Both the position numbers and the translations under genes were made by a program. The notes beneath the pieces were generated by a model. It was not told where the DNA came from, searched no databases, and saw only the letters and a list, made by a program, of their open reading frames with translations. Positions 1 through 5,231 of a stretch of DNA of 7,942 nucleotides are shown here, in pieces. The first letter of the stretch is position 1. Every line of letters begins with the position of its first letter. Origin of the DNA: Thermoplasmatales archaeon (lineage in GTDB: Archaea; Thermoplasmatota; E2; DHVEG-1); assembly GCA_023140035.1 (NCBI GenBank), contig JAGLML010000044.1, forward strand, positions 1 to 7,942, written 5' to 3'.

Positions 1-582
1 GATGATGGTGAAATTACTGAGTGGAAATGGATTTCTAGCATAGATGGAGTTATCAGCAGCAATAAATCATTCGATTCATCTGTTTTATCAACTGGAATGC
101 ACACCATCTATTTCCAGGTTAGGGATAATGACGATGAATGGTCCAAACAAGATACAGAGACATTAACAATAAGTGACGGTTCATCTAATCATTTTCCAGT
201 GGCAAATGCTGGAGGGCCTTATTCATGCTATGCAAACACGGAAATTGATATTGATGGTTCTGATAGTTATGATGATGATGGATCAATAGTAGAGTATCTT
301 TGGGATTTTGGGGATGGTACTATTGGAACTGGTGACTCTCCAACACATACATATACTGCTTCAGGGAATTATAGCATTACGTTAACTGTATTAGATGAAT
401 ATGGAGATACCTCTACAGATTTAACATATGTAGTAATTGCTCAATCAACAAATCAAAGTGGCGGTAGTGAAGGTTTGCTTGGTTTTGAACTCGAAGTGCC
501 ATTTCCTTTAGTGATAGTCTTTGAGCTTATTTTTATTATAGCTGTAATTGCATTATTTTTATTTTGGATTAAACGTAAATAA
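1..582 (+). CDS. PKD-domain surface protein, C-terminal part (5' truncated by window)
   Basis: The frame is open from base 1, so the gene starts outside the window; 193 codons are visible before TAA. Residues about 1-58 look like the end of a PKD/Ig-like beta-sandwich domain. A clear second PKD domain runs from about 64 to 147, with the proline/glycine-rich entry ANAGGPYS, an acidic DSYDDDGSI stretch and the hallmark WDFGDGT at about 101-107. A short Ser/Gly-rich linker leads to a hydrophobic helix at about 169-190, ending in the basic tail WIKRK. This layout (ectodomain repeats, one C-terminal membrane anchor, positive cytoplasmic end) fits an anchored archaeal cell-surface protein. PKD domains usually serve adhesion or protein-protein contact, so no catalytic role can be assigned from this part. 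The next gene also encodes an exported protein and has its own probable promoter. Confidence 0.85.
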   Translation, partial: DDGEITEWKWISSIDGVISSNKSFDSSVLSTGMHTIYFQVRDNDDEWSKQDTETLTISDGSSNHFPVANAGGPYSCYANTEIDIDGSDSYDDDGSIVEYLWDFGDGTIGTGDSPTHTYTASGNYSITLTVLDEYGDTSTDLTYVVIAQSTNQSGGSEGLLGFELEVPFPLVIVFELIFIIAVIALFLFWIKRK

Positions 583-604
583 TGAACAAAGATTACAAAG
601 AAAA

Positions 605-612
605 GATATAAG
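605..612 (+). promoter_or_regulatory. Possible TATA box for the pilin-like gene
   Basis: GATATAAG lies in the 52-base gap after the PKD gene. Its centre, near 608, predicts a start site near 634 by the usual archaeal spacing of about 26 bases. That would give a leaderless or very short-leader mRNA. The match to consensus is modest in AT-rich DNA. Confidence 0.3.
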
Positions 613-646
613 TTATAGACATACAATATAGAAAATGGAAGGAGAG

Positions 647-1474
647 ATGAAATACAAAAAATTTGTAAAAAAAGAACATGCTGTTGCAGGTGTTATTGAA
701 GCACTCCTACTTGTAGCTCTTGTTTCAATAATAATATCAACGATACAGCTTGTCTACATACCTGAGATAATGGAGGGAAAAGAAGCAGAACATATGGACC
801 AAATATCAAATCAATTCTCATCATTAAAATCCATGATAGAGCTCCAAGCGATAACAAATTCATCGGCACCAATATCAACAATGATAACACTTGGAAGTAA
901 AGAACTTCCGTATTTCATAACAGCAGGAAGTTACGGAGAGATTAAAGTTCCAGATACAGGTGGATGGAATATAAAAGTAATAAGTAATGATTCTGGCATT
1001 TACAACTATGATTTAACGTCCATCACATACGAGGCGTATAATTCATACTTCGTTAATCAAATATACTCCCTGGAAGGCGGAGGAGTCATAGTAAAACAGC
1101 CCAACGGAGAACCAGTTATGAGGGTCGATCCTTCCATCTCTGTAGAAAATGGAACTACAATAGATATATATTATAATTTTCCCATAATCGTTGGATTCCC
1201 TGGTAAAAATCTGACATATGGATACGGAAAATGTTTCGTTCGTACGAATTGGTCTCAAGGAGGCACAGACCATATAACCAACGTGTATAGTATAAACATC
1301 TCTACACAATATCCAAAGGCTTGGAATAAATCACTTTACAATATGTTTGGTAACAACGTTGATTACGAACAAGGAGCATCGTATGCGAAAATAACTAAAA
1401 AGGGGAAAGGGATTAATCTCGATCTTGAATATTATTACATCCATACACAGATAGGTCACGGATGGATTAAATAG
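647..1474 (+). CDS. Archaeal type IV pilin-like exported protein
   Basis: This is a 275-residue protein with an N-terminal class III (prepilin-type) signal. A basic stretch MKYKKFVKKEHA is followed by the hydrophobic segment VAGVIEALLLVALVSIIIS (about 13-31). It resembles archaeal pilins of the AVSPVIG...VAI type, with a Glu six residues after the presumed cleavage, near A12. PibD/EppA-type peptidases process such signals and leave the helix as an anchor or filament core. The remainder is a beta-rich, probably extracellular domain with seven N-X-S/T sequons (NSS, NDS, NGT, NLT, NWS, NIS, NKS), which suggests heavy N-glycosylation. No catalytic motif was recognised. An in-frame ATG at 635 adds MEGE; I prefer 647 because signal N-regions are basic and AAGGAGAG lies just upstream, but the predicted transcript start near 634 would also allow a leaderless start at 635. 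It could be a minor pilin or a single pilin-anchored surface protein. Confidence 0.7.
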   Translation: MKYKKFVKKEHAVAGVIEALLLVALVSIIISTIQLVYIPEIMEGKEAEHMDQISNQFSSLKSMIELQAITNSSAPISTMITLGSKELPYFITAGSYGEIKVPDTGGWNIKVISNDSGIYNYDLTSITYEAYNSYFVNQIYSLEGGGVIVKQPNGEPVMRVDPSISVENGTTIDIYYNFPIIVGFPGKNLTYGYGKCFVRTNWSQGGTDHITNVYSINISTQYPKAWNKSLYNMFGNNVDYEQGASYAKITKKGKGINLDLEYYYIHTQIGHGWIK

Positions 1475-1497
1475 GGAGATTCAGTTTTCAGATTCCC

Positions 1498-1505
1498 TTA
1501 TATAT
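1498..1505 (+). promoter_or_regulatory. TATA box of the first KaiC gene
   Basis: TTATATAT lies in the 60-base gap after the pilin-like gene. Its centre near 1501 predicts initiation near 1527. That is downstream of the ATG at 1520 and about 8 bases upstream of the ATG at 1535, which supports the later start. Confidence 0.45.
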
Positions 1506-1521
1506 ATTATTCATAATATAT
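1502..1521 (+). repeat. 20-base AT-only palindrome overlapping the KaiC promoter
   Basis: ATATATTAT (1502-1510) and ATAATATAT (1513-1521) are perfect 9-base inverted arms separated by TC. The palindrome sits between the TATA box and the predicted start site, where an archaeal repressor would block polymerase or TBP/TFB. Because it contains only A and T outside the centre, chance is a real alternative. Confidence 0.4.
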
Positions 1522-1527
1522 GGGAGA
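1522..1527 (+). promoter_or_regulatory. Shine-Dalgarno site that selects the 1535 start
   Basis: GGGAGA lies 7-8 bases before the ATG at 1535. It overlaps the G of an alternative ATG at 1520, which itself has no upstream Shine-Dalgarno sequence. Confidence 0.5.
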
Positions 1528-1534
1528 CTTTCAC

Positions 1535-2311
1535 ATGAATGAAGACGTTGAGGAAAAGAAAGAAGACCAAGTGCTTAAAACTGACATCATAGGATTTGAT
1601 GACTTATTTGCGGAAGGGGGTGTTCCAAAAGGCAACTCTGTTTTGGTTGCTGGAGGAACGGGTACTGGAAAAAGCACTTTTTGCAGACAGGTATGCTATA
1701 GTCTTGTCTCTAAAGGAAAAAATTGCATGTACGTAAGTTTTGAGGAGAGCATCGAAAGAATAGAAAAAAGTATGAATAACTTTGGATGGGATGCGAAAAA
1801 ATATATTGACGATGGACGTCTTTTAATCCAAGAGATTAACCCGCTTGACATACTTAGAATGAAGTTTGGATCAATAAGTGGATCAGGCTCAGCAACAGAA
1901 ATATCATACAAAGTCAAACCTTTGATAATACCTAAAGGATTTAATCCGGAGGTAATTGTTGTAGATTCCTTAACTGCAGTTATTTCTGCTTCCATTAGTA
2001 AAGAAAAGAATTACAGGATTTATCTCCAGCAACTGTTCAGTTTCTTTGAAGAAACAGGTGCAACATCGTTTTTAGTTACTGAAACAGAACAGATACCGAC
2101 AAGATTTAGCGACACTGGAATAGAAGAATTTTTAGCAGATGGAATAATTGTATTGTACAATATTCAGAAAGGAGACAAACGGGAAAATGCTATTGAGATT
2201 TTAAAAATGAGATATTCTGACCATCAGAAAAAGATATTTGCTATGGAAATAACCAACGAGGGCATAAAAATTTATCCAGAAAGACAAGTGGTTTTATATG
2301 AATCCACATAA
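1535..2311 (+). CDS. KaiC/RadA-family ATPase, single domain, motifs intact
   Basis: This 258-residue protein carries one RecA-fold KaiC domain. Visible motifs are the entry sequence TDIIGFDDLFAEGGVPKG, Walker A GGTGTGKST (about 40-48), the paired catalytic glutamates in YVSFEES (E70, E71), Walker B VIVVD (about 140-144), the family element FLADGIIVLYN, and KMRYSDH near the C-terminus. Single-domain KaiC-like proteins are abundant in archaea and act as nucleotide-dependent switches or scaffolds, for example ArlH of the archaellum; most have no proven role. Nothing here shows circadian function, and no kaiA or kaiB is nearby. An in-frame ATG at 1520 adds five residues but lacks a ribosome site. 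The gene follows a pilin-like gene and has its own promoter. A hairpin plus T-tract lies 36 bases beyond the stop. A paralogue lies at 2742-3503. Confidence 0.85.
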   Translation: MNEDVEEKKEDQVLKTDIIGFDDLFAEGGVPKGNSVLVAGGTGTGKSTFCRQVCYSLVSKGKNCMYVSFEESIERIEKSMNNFGWDAKKYIDDGRLLIQEINPLDILRMKFGSISGSGSATEISYKVKPLIIPKGFNPEVIVVDSLTAVISASISKEKNYRIYLQQLFSFFEETGATSFLVTETEQIPTRFSDTGIEEFLADGIIVLYNIQKGDKRENAIEILKMRYSDHQKKIFAMEITNEGIKIYPERQVVLYEST

Positions 2312-2344
2312 TTATAAATAGAAAATTTTTAAGGAAATGATAAT

Positions 2345-2572
2345 CTAAAGGTAGGTAAAAGGCTCCCTGTGATCACCTACTTTTTTTATACAATGACTTG
2401 AAAAAATAATTTCTATATTTTTAATCTGCTGTTTGGTCAGTCCCGTCCTTCTCAACAGGACGTTATCGTATTCGTCATAGATAGTTAGTGTTCCAGCATT
2501 TTGGTTAGACACTGCTTTAAGCAACCTGTTGTTTTGCATCCAGATCCAGATCTTTGTGTTTTTCTTTATCAT
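2345..2572 (-). CDS. Small protein of unknown function, convergent to KaiC gene
   Basis: The frame encodes a 75-residue, basic, soluble protein beginning MIKKNTKIWIWMQNN and ending in TAG. I recognise no family with certainty. The middle (NAGTLTIYDEYDNVLLRRTG) reads like beta strands, and LTKQQIKNIEIIF like an amphipathic helix, a composition typical of a real folded protein. It is not a shadow: no gene lies opposite it, it fills most of the 430-base gap between the two KaiC genes, and a good TATA box sits at the right distance upstream. The ATG at 2572 gives a leader of about 24 bases. A TTG at 2590 would add six residues. There is no convincing Shine-Dalgarno site. One cysteine is present, with no metal motif or membrane segment. 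Its position between two KaiC genes hints at a regulatory partner, but that is only inference. Confidence 0.55.
   Translation of the reverse strand: MIKKNTKIWIWMQNNRLLKAVSNQNAGTLTIYDEYDNVLLRRTGLTKQQIKNIEIIFSSHCIKKVGDHREPFTYL
2347..2388 (+). terminator. Hairpin and T-tract terminator after the first KaiC gene
   Basis: AAAGGTAGGT (2347-2356) pairs with ACCTACTTTT (2375-2384), giving ten pairs including one G-U, with an 18-base loop. An unbroken run of seven T begins at 2381. It is oriented to stop transcription from the KaiC gene. On the opposite strand there is no T-run after the stem, so it is not clearly bidirectional. The sequence also encodes the last residues and stop codon of the convergent small gene. 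Confidence 0.55.
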
Positions 2573-2603
2573 TCTGACACTTCGTTGCAATCTACTATAA
2601 TAT

Positions 2604-2611
2604 ATCTCTAT
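2604..2611 (-). repeat. ATAGAGAT copy 1 in divergent promoter region
   Basis: Minus-strand ATAGAGAT lies between the TATA box and the predicted start of the small gene. An identical octamer occurs on the plus strand at 2731-2738, at nearly the same place in the opposing promoter. This could be a shared operator half-site. Confidence 0.3.
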
Positions 2612-2618
2612 CTATTAA

Positions 2619-2626
2619 TATATAAA
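2619..2626 (-). promoter_or_regulatory. TATA box for the minus-strand small gene
   Basis: Read on the minus strand this is TTTATATA, an excellent archaeal TATA box. Its centre near 2622 predicts initiation near 2596, about 24 bases before the ATG at 2572. Confidence 0.5.
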
Positions 2627-2711
2627 CATTTTCATAAAAACTAATATAGCTGTACAAAAACATGAAAAAAAATGATCTTCAAAATGTTGCAACCAAGCAA
2701 AAGATAAAGTA

Positions 2712-2719
2712 ATTATACA
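2712..2719 (+). promoter_or_regulatory. Possible TATA box for the second KaiC unit
   Basis: ATTATACA is centred near 2715 and predicts initiation at about 2741, adjacent to the ATG at 2742. The transcript would be leaderless or nearly so, which agrees with the absence of a Shine-Dalgarno site. The match to consensus is moderate. Confidence 0.35.
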
Positions 2720-2730
2720 CGCTACTACAT

Positions 2731-2738
2731 ATAGAGAT
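2731..2738 (+). repeat. ATAGAGAT copy 2, also an inverted-repeat arm at the KaiC start
   Basis: ATAGAGAT lies just before the predicted transcript start. Its core TAGAGA (2732-2737) also forms an inverted repeat with TCTCTA (2745-2750), placing the ATG at 2742 in the 7-base spacer. The site could be bound as a dimeric operator or form a small start-codon hairpin. Confidence 0.3.
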
Positions 2739-2741
2739 TAC

Positions 2742-3503
2742 ATGTCTCTAATTCAATCTGAAAGTAAAAATATGTTGAGTAATATAGAGAGAGTAAAAAC
2801 GGGCATCAGTGGTTTAGACGATTTAATTTCAGGTGGTTTACCAAAAGATACTATAACTCTTGTATCAGGACCTCCTGGAAGTGGGAAAACCATACTATGC
2901 TGTCAATTTCTCTACAAAGGAATAGAAGAAGGAGATAAATGCCTATTTTTGACACTTGATAAAAAAGTTGAGGGGCTTCTTAGCCAGACTCGGGAACTAG
3001 ATTTGGATTTTCAACCAGCAATAGAAAGAGGGCAGATAAAATTCTTATATCTAAACATAAACAAAAAACTTGTTTACGAAACGATGGCCAATGAGATTTT
3101 ATCAGGAAACTACGAAAGAGTTGTCCTAGATTCAATTACACCTTTGTCAGAGATGCCTGTTTATATAAATAATCCAGATTTAGCAAATGACATAAGTATC
3201 ATCGATCCTGAAGAACTCTCTACCGGCGGAAGCTTACCAATAAAAAGATTGCATTTACACTACATAATGAATGCTTTGCAAACGGCAAAATGCACTTCAC
3301 TAGTAACATCAGAATTACCGTCAGGTTCTCCCCATATGTCAAGAGACGGATTCTCGGAGTTCTTAGCAGATGGTGTCATAGTTATGAACTTAGATCCCAC
3401 TATGGATAGGAGAAAATTAGCAGTAATGAAAATGAGAAGTACAAAACACACTCTTAAGCCACAAGATATCGAGATCGGGAAAGGCGGAATAACAATCGTT
3501 TAA
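2742..3503 (+). CDS. KaiC-like ATPase with catalytic glutamates replaced
   Basis: This 253-residue protein is a single KaiC/RecA-fold domain. It shows the entry motif VKTGISGLDDLISGGLPK, Walker A GPPGSGKT (43-50), Walker B VVLD (127-130), FLADGVIVM (207-215) and KMRSTKH (230-236). Where KaiC proteins have a catalytic Glu pair after the second strand (FEES in the neighbour at 1535), this protein reads LTLDKKVEG, with D73-K74-K75. It should still bind ATP, but hydrolysis is doubtful; ArlH is a known KaiC-family protein that binds ATP without strong hydrolysis. An acidic insert around 141-165 separates Walker B from the following helix. The paralogue upstream shares the FLADG and KMR elements. 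It is the first gene of an apparent three-gene unit, with the next start 8 bases beyond its stop. An in-frame ATG at 2772 is less likely, because the promoter predicts initiation right at 2742. Confidence 0.82.
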   Translation: MSLIQSESKNMLSNIERVKTGISGLDDLISGGLPKDTITLVSGPPGSGKTILCCQFLYKGIEEGDKCLFLTLDKKVEGLLSQTRELDLDFQPAIERGQIKFLYLNINKKLVYETMANEILSGNYERVVLDSITPLSEMPVYINNPDLANDISIIDPEELSTGGSLPIKRLHLHYIMNALQTAKCTSLVTSELPSGSPHMSRDGFSEFLADGVIVMNLDPTMDRRKLAVMKMRSTKHTLKPQDIEIGKGGITIV

Positions 3504-3510
3504 AAGACCC

Positions 3511-3978
3511 ATGTTGAAATACAGACCACCAAAAGAACTAAGGGCACTTTTTATTGTTCATTATGCTCCGATTTTATTAATCATATTAACTGGACCTTTA
3601 ACAGCCATATATGGTATTTGGGAAATACCAACAAATAAAATTGCAACTATTATTGCTGGAATACTTATTTTTCTTATTGGAGCCTTTGTTTATTTTAAAT
3701 GGGAGATATTCTGGGATAGGACATACAAAGGACAGCTTATTACAGATGGGGTTTTTCAGTATATAAGGCACCCTCACTATACCTCATTACTTATAGTCGG
3801 TTTTGGGTTGGCCTTTTTCTTCTTCTCACTTTTTGCACTTTTAATTGCAGTGATGGCAATACCAATAATGATATGGAGTATAATTGACGAAGAAAAATTG
3901 TTAATAAAACAATACGGCAATGAATACAAAAAATACATGGAAAAAGTACCGTGGAGAATTATACCAAAAATATTTTAG
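3511..3978 (+). CDS. Isoprenylcysteine carboxyl methyltransferase-like membrane protein
   Basis: This 155-residue integral membrane protein has hydrophobic segments at about 13-36, 44-62 and 91-125, the last long enough for a helical hairpin. Between them is the family signature GVFQYIRHPHYTS (80-92), and after the last helix come EEKLL (127-131) and YGNEYKKYMEKVPWRIIP (135-152). These are the S-adenosylmethionine-binding hallmarks of the ICMT/PEMT-like superfamily. Eukaryotic ICMT methylates prenylated C-terminal cysteines; prokaryotic members methylate various lipids or have unknown substrates, so the substrate here is not known. Length is normal for the compact prokaryotic form. The ATG lies 8 bases after the KaiC-like stop with no clear Shine-Dalgarno site, implying co-transcription. 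The radical SAM reading frame downstream overlaps its 3' end or begins just after it. Confidence 0.8.
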   Translation: MLKYRPPKELRALFIVHYAPILLIILTGPLTAIYGIWEIPTNKIATIIAGILIFLIGAFVYFKWEIFWDRTYKGQLITDGVFQYIRHPHYTSLLIVGFGLAFFFFSLFALLIAVMAIPIMIWSIIDEEKLLIKQYGNEYKKYMEKVPWRIIPKIF

Positions 3979-4000
3979 AAAAAACATTATAGAAGTTTTT

Positions 4001-5035
4001 GTGACGGATAAAATTGATTCTGTGAGAGCAAAAGCAGAGCTAATGATAAACAATAAAATCTACATACCAATCGATATAAAGTTACCCTATCCCATGGATA
4101 GATCAATGGCTGGACCAGGTTCAGGGTCGCTATCCATCGCTCTAACTTTTGACAATAAAAACATTAAACTGGTTACTAGTCGGAATCAAAATGAAAGTTA
4201 TTCATTACAAAAAGAAAATGGTAAATTTCATATATTGAAAGATAAAAAAATCTTTCTTGAAAATGTAGAGATGACGCCAATATTGTTCCATGCACCTAGG
4301 CAAGCGTTTATAAATTTAGATAGCAGGTGTATCTACAACTGTGCCTTTTGCAATTTATCAAAGCGAGGCTTCTTTCATGAATATGACGCGGAAAAATTTG
4401 TTAAACTAATTCTTAAAGCATCGAATCGTAGTGATTTTCAAGCCGTTGCTTTAACGAGCGGAGTGTACCCAGACAATACTAAAACAATAAAAAAGATGTG
4501 TTATATCATAAAAAACGTAAAGGAAAAACTCCCAGATATTCCAATTGGTGTAGAACCTTGTATATCCAACAAAAAAGAAATATTATTACTTAAAAAAGCA
4601 GGTGCTGAAGAGATAAAAATAAATCTACAAATTCCAGATAAAGATTTATTTGGTAAAATATGTCCAGATTTTCGTTATAACGACATACTCAATATATTAG
4701 GAGAAGCTGTAGAACTTTTTGGAAAAGGAAAGGTAACCTCAAATATCATCTATGGAGTTGGGGAATCAGACAGATCGGTTATCAAAGCCATTGAAAAACT
4801 TGCAAAGATGGGTGTTGTTCCTACTTTAAGAATGATAAGAATAAATGAATTGAACAAGAAAAAATTAGAAGAAGCAACATCAGATAAATTACCTAATATT
4901 TCAGTCGATAGAGTTTTAAAAATTGCACATGAACACAAGAAGATACTAGAAAAATGTGGTTTGACTACACAAACGTTCGAAACTATGTGTCACAAATGTG
5001 GTTGTTGCGATATTGTTCCCTTCTGGGACGTATAA
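4001..5035 (+). CDS. Radical SAM protein of unknown specificity with C-terminal Cys cluster
   Basis: From the GTG at 4001 the protein has 344 residues. An N-terminal domain of about 100 residues includes MAGPGSGSLSIALTF. Then LDSRCIYNCAFCNLSKRG gives the CxxxCxxC site (C110, C114, C117) that holds the 4Fe-4S cluster and SAM. The rest looks like a BioB-like barrel: ALTSGV, IPIGVEPC, GAEEIKINLQ, TSNIIYGVGESDRSV and PTLRMIRIN read as successive strands. It ends with CHKCGCC (C330, C333, C335, C336), a possible auxiliary cluster or zinc site. The substrate is not identifiable. The start is uncertain: an ATG at 3920 is in frame but would overlap the upstream gene by 59 bases, and its extra residues are an out-of-frame reading of that gene's conserved C-terminus. 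ATG 4043 would trim apparently native sequence. It is probably co-transcribed with the KaiC-like and methyltransferase-like genes. Confidence 0.8.
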   Translation: MTDKIDSVRAKAELMINNKIYIPIDIKLPYPMDRSMAGPGSGSLSIALTFDNKNIKLVTSRNQNESYSLQKENGKFHILKDKKIFLENVEMTPILFHAPRQAFINLDSRCIYNCAFCNLSKRGFFHEYDAEKFVKLILKASNRSDFQAVALTSGVYPDNTKTIKKMCYIIKNVKEKLPDIPIGVEPCISNKKEILLLKKAGAEEIKINLQIPDKDLFGKICPDFRYNDILNILGEAVELFGKGKVTSNIIYGVGESDRSVIKAIEKLAKMGVVPTLRMIRINELNKKKLEEATSDKLPNISVDRVLKIAHEHKKILEKCGLTTQTFETMCHKCGCCDIVPFWDV

Positions 5036-5051
5036 AAAACAGGCAATAACA

Positions 5052-5059
5052 TTTATATA
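5052..5059 (+). promoter_or_regulatory. TATA box of the ribosomal protein operon
   Basis: TTTATATA is a near-ideal archaeal TATA box, 16 bases after the radical SAM stop. The predicted start site is about 5082, which leaves a leader of roughly 150 bases before the uL3 ATG. Confidence 0.65.
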
Positions 5060-5092
5060 CCATTTCTTTAATGCCTTACTTCCCTATCTATA

Positions 5093-5204
5093 CCAGACAT
5101 TGATCGGGCAATTCACTTAGAAACCCGGTATCAAACAGCTATTCATGTTTTTGGCTGTCTGGAAAATGTCACGGTTTAGATAAACGAGAGACAACTAGTC
5201 TAAA
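5093..5204 (+). ncRNA. Structured 5' leader of the uL3 operon (candidate cis-regulatory RNA)
   Basis: The leader holds nested complementary arms. CCAGACA (5093-5099) pairs perfectly with TGTCTGG (5156-5162) and closes the element. Inside, TTGAT/ATCAA (5100-5104 with 5130-5134) stacks on CGGG/CCCG (5105-5108 with 5124-5127), with a two-base bulge. A second inner stem, ACAGC (5135-5139) with GCTGT (5154-5158), competes for 5156-5158 with the closing stem, which could allow two alternative folds. A separate weak stem is TTTAGA (5175-5180) with TCTAAA (5199-5204). A GAGG ribosome site follows at 5221-5224. The arrangement resembles a three-way junction. It matches no RNA family that I can name and is not a tRNA. 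Autogenous control of the operon is inference, by analogy with the L4-binding leader of the E. coli S10 operon. Confidence 0.45.
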
Positions 5205-5231
5205 TAAAATAAAACAAACAGAGGCTATATT

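Noticed and set aside
693..890. Minus-strand frame opposite the pilin-like gene
   Set aside because: It is fully opposite a gene with a clear signal segment, and has no promoter, ribosome site or recognisable protein features.
1043..1309. Minus-strand frame of 88 codons opposite the pilin-like gene
   Set aside because: Its composition is that of a shadow of the sense gene, with no domain and no initiation signals.
1473..1498. AGGGA/TCCCT hairpin overlapping the stop of the pilin-like gene as a terminator
   Set aside because: It has only five pairs with a 16-base loop, and what follows is the TATA box rather than a T-run.
1696..1995. Minus-strand frame of 99 codons opposite the first KaiC gene
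   Set aside because: It lies opposite the Walker-motif region, whose conservation belongs to the sense strand.
2584..2692. GTTGCAA occurring twice in the divergent promoter region
   Set aside because: A seven-base match without consistent placement relative to the promoters is weak; the ATAGAGAT pair is better positioned.
1535..3503. Circadian clock locus
   Set aside because: Single-domain KaiC-like proteins are common in archaea, no kaiA or kaiB is present, and neither protein has the double-domain layout of cyanobacterial KaiC.
5071..5103. Ten-codon frame from the ATG at 5071
   Set aside because: It begins before the predicted transcript start near 5082, so it would not be on the mRNA.
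5082..5165. Possible tRNA in the gap before uL3
   Set aside because: Neither strand has a T-arm GGTTCRAATCC-like box, a 7-pair acceptor with correct spacing or a plausible anticodon arm.
5145..5183. Short upstream frame of 12 codons (MFLAVWKMSRFR) in the uL3 leader
   Set aside because: It has no ribosome site, its start lies in the paired region, and its composition is not regulatory in an obvious way. A chance frame is likelier, though it would be worth keeping if conserved.
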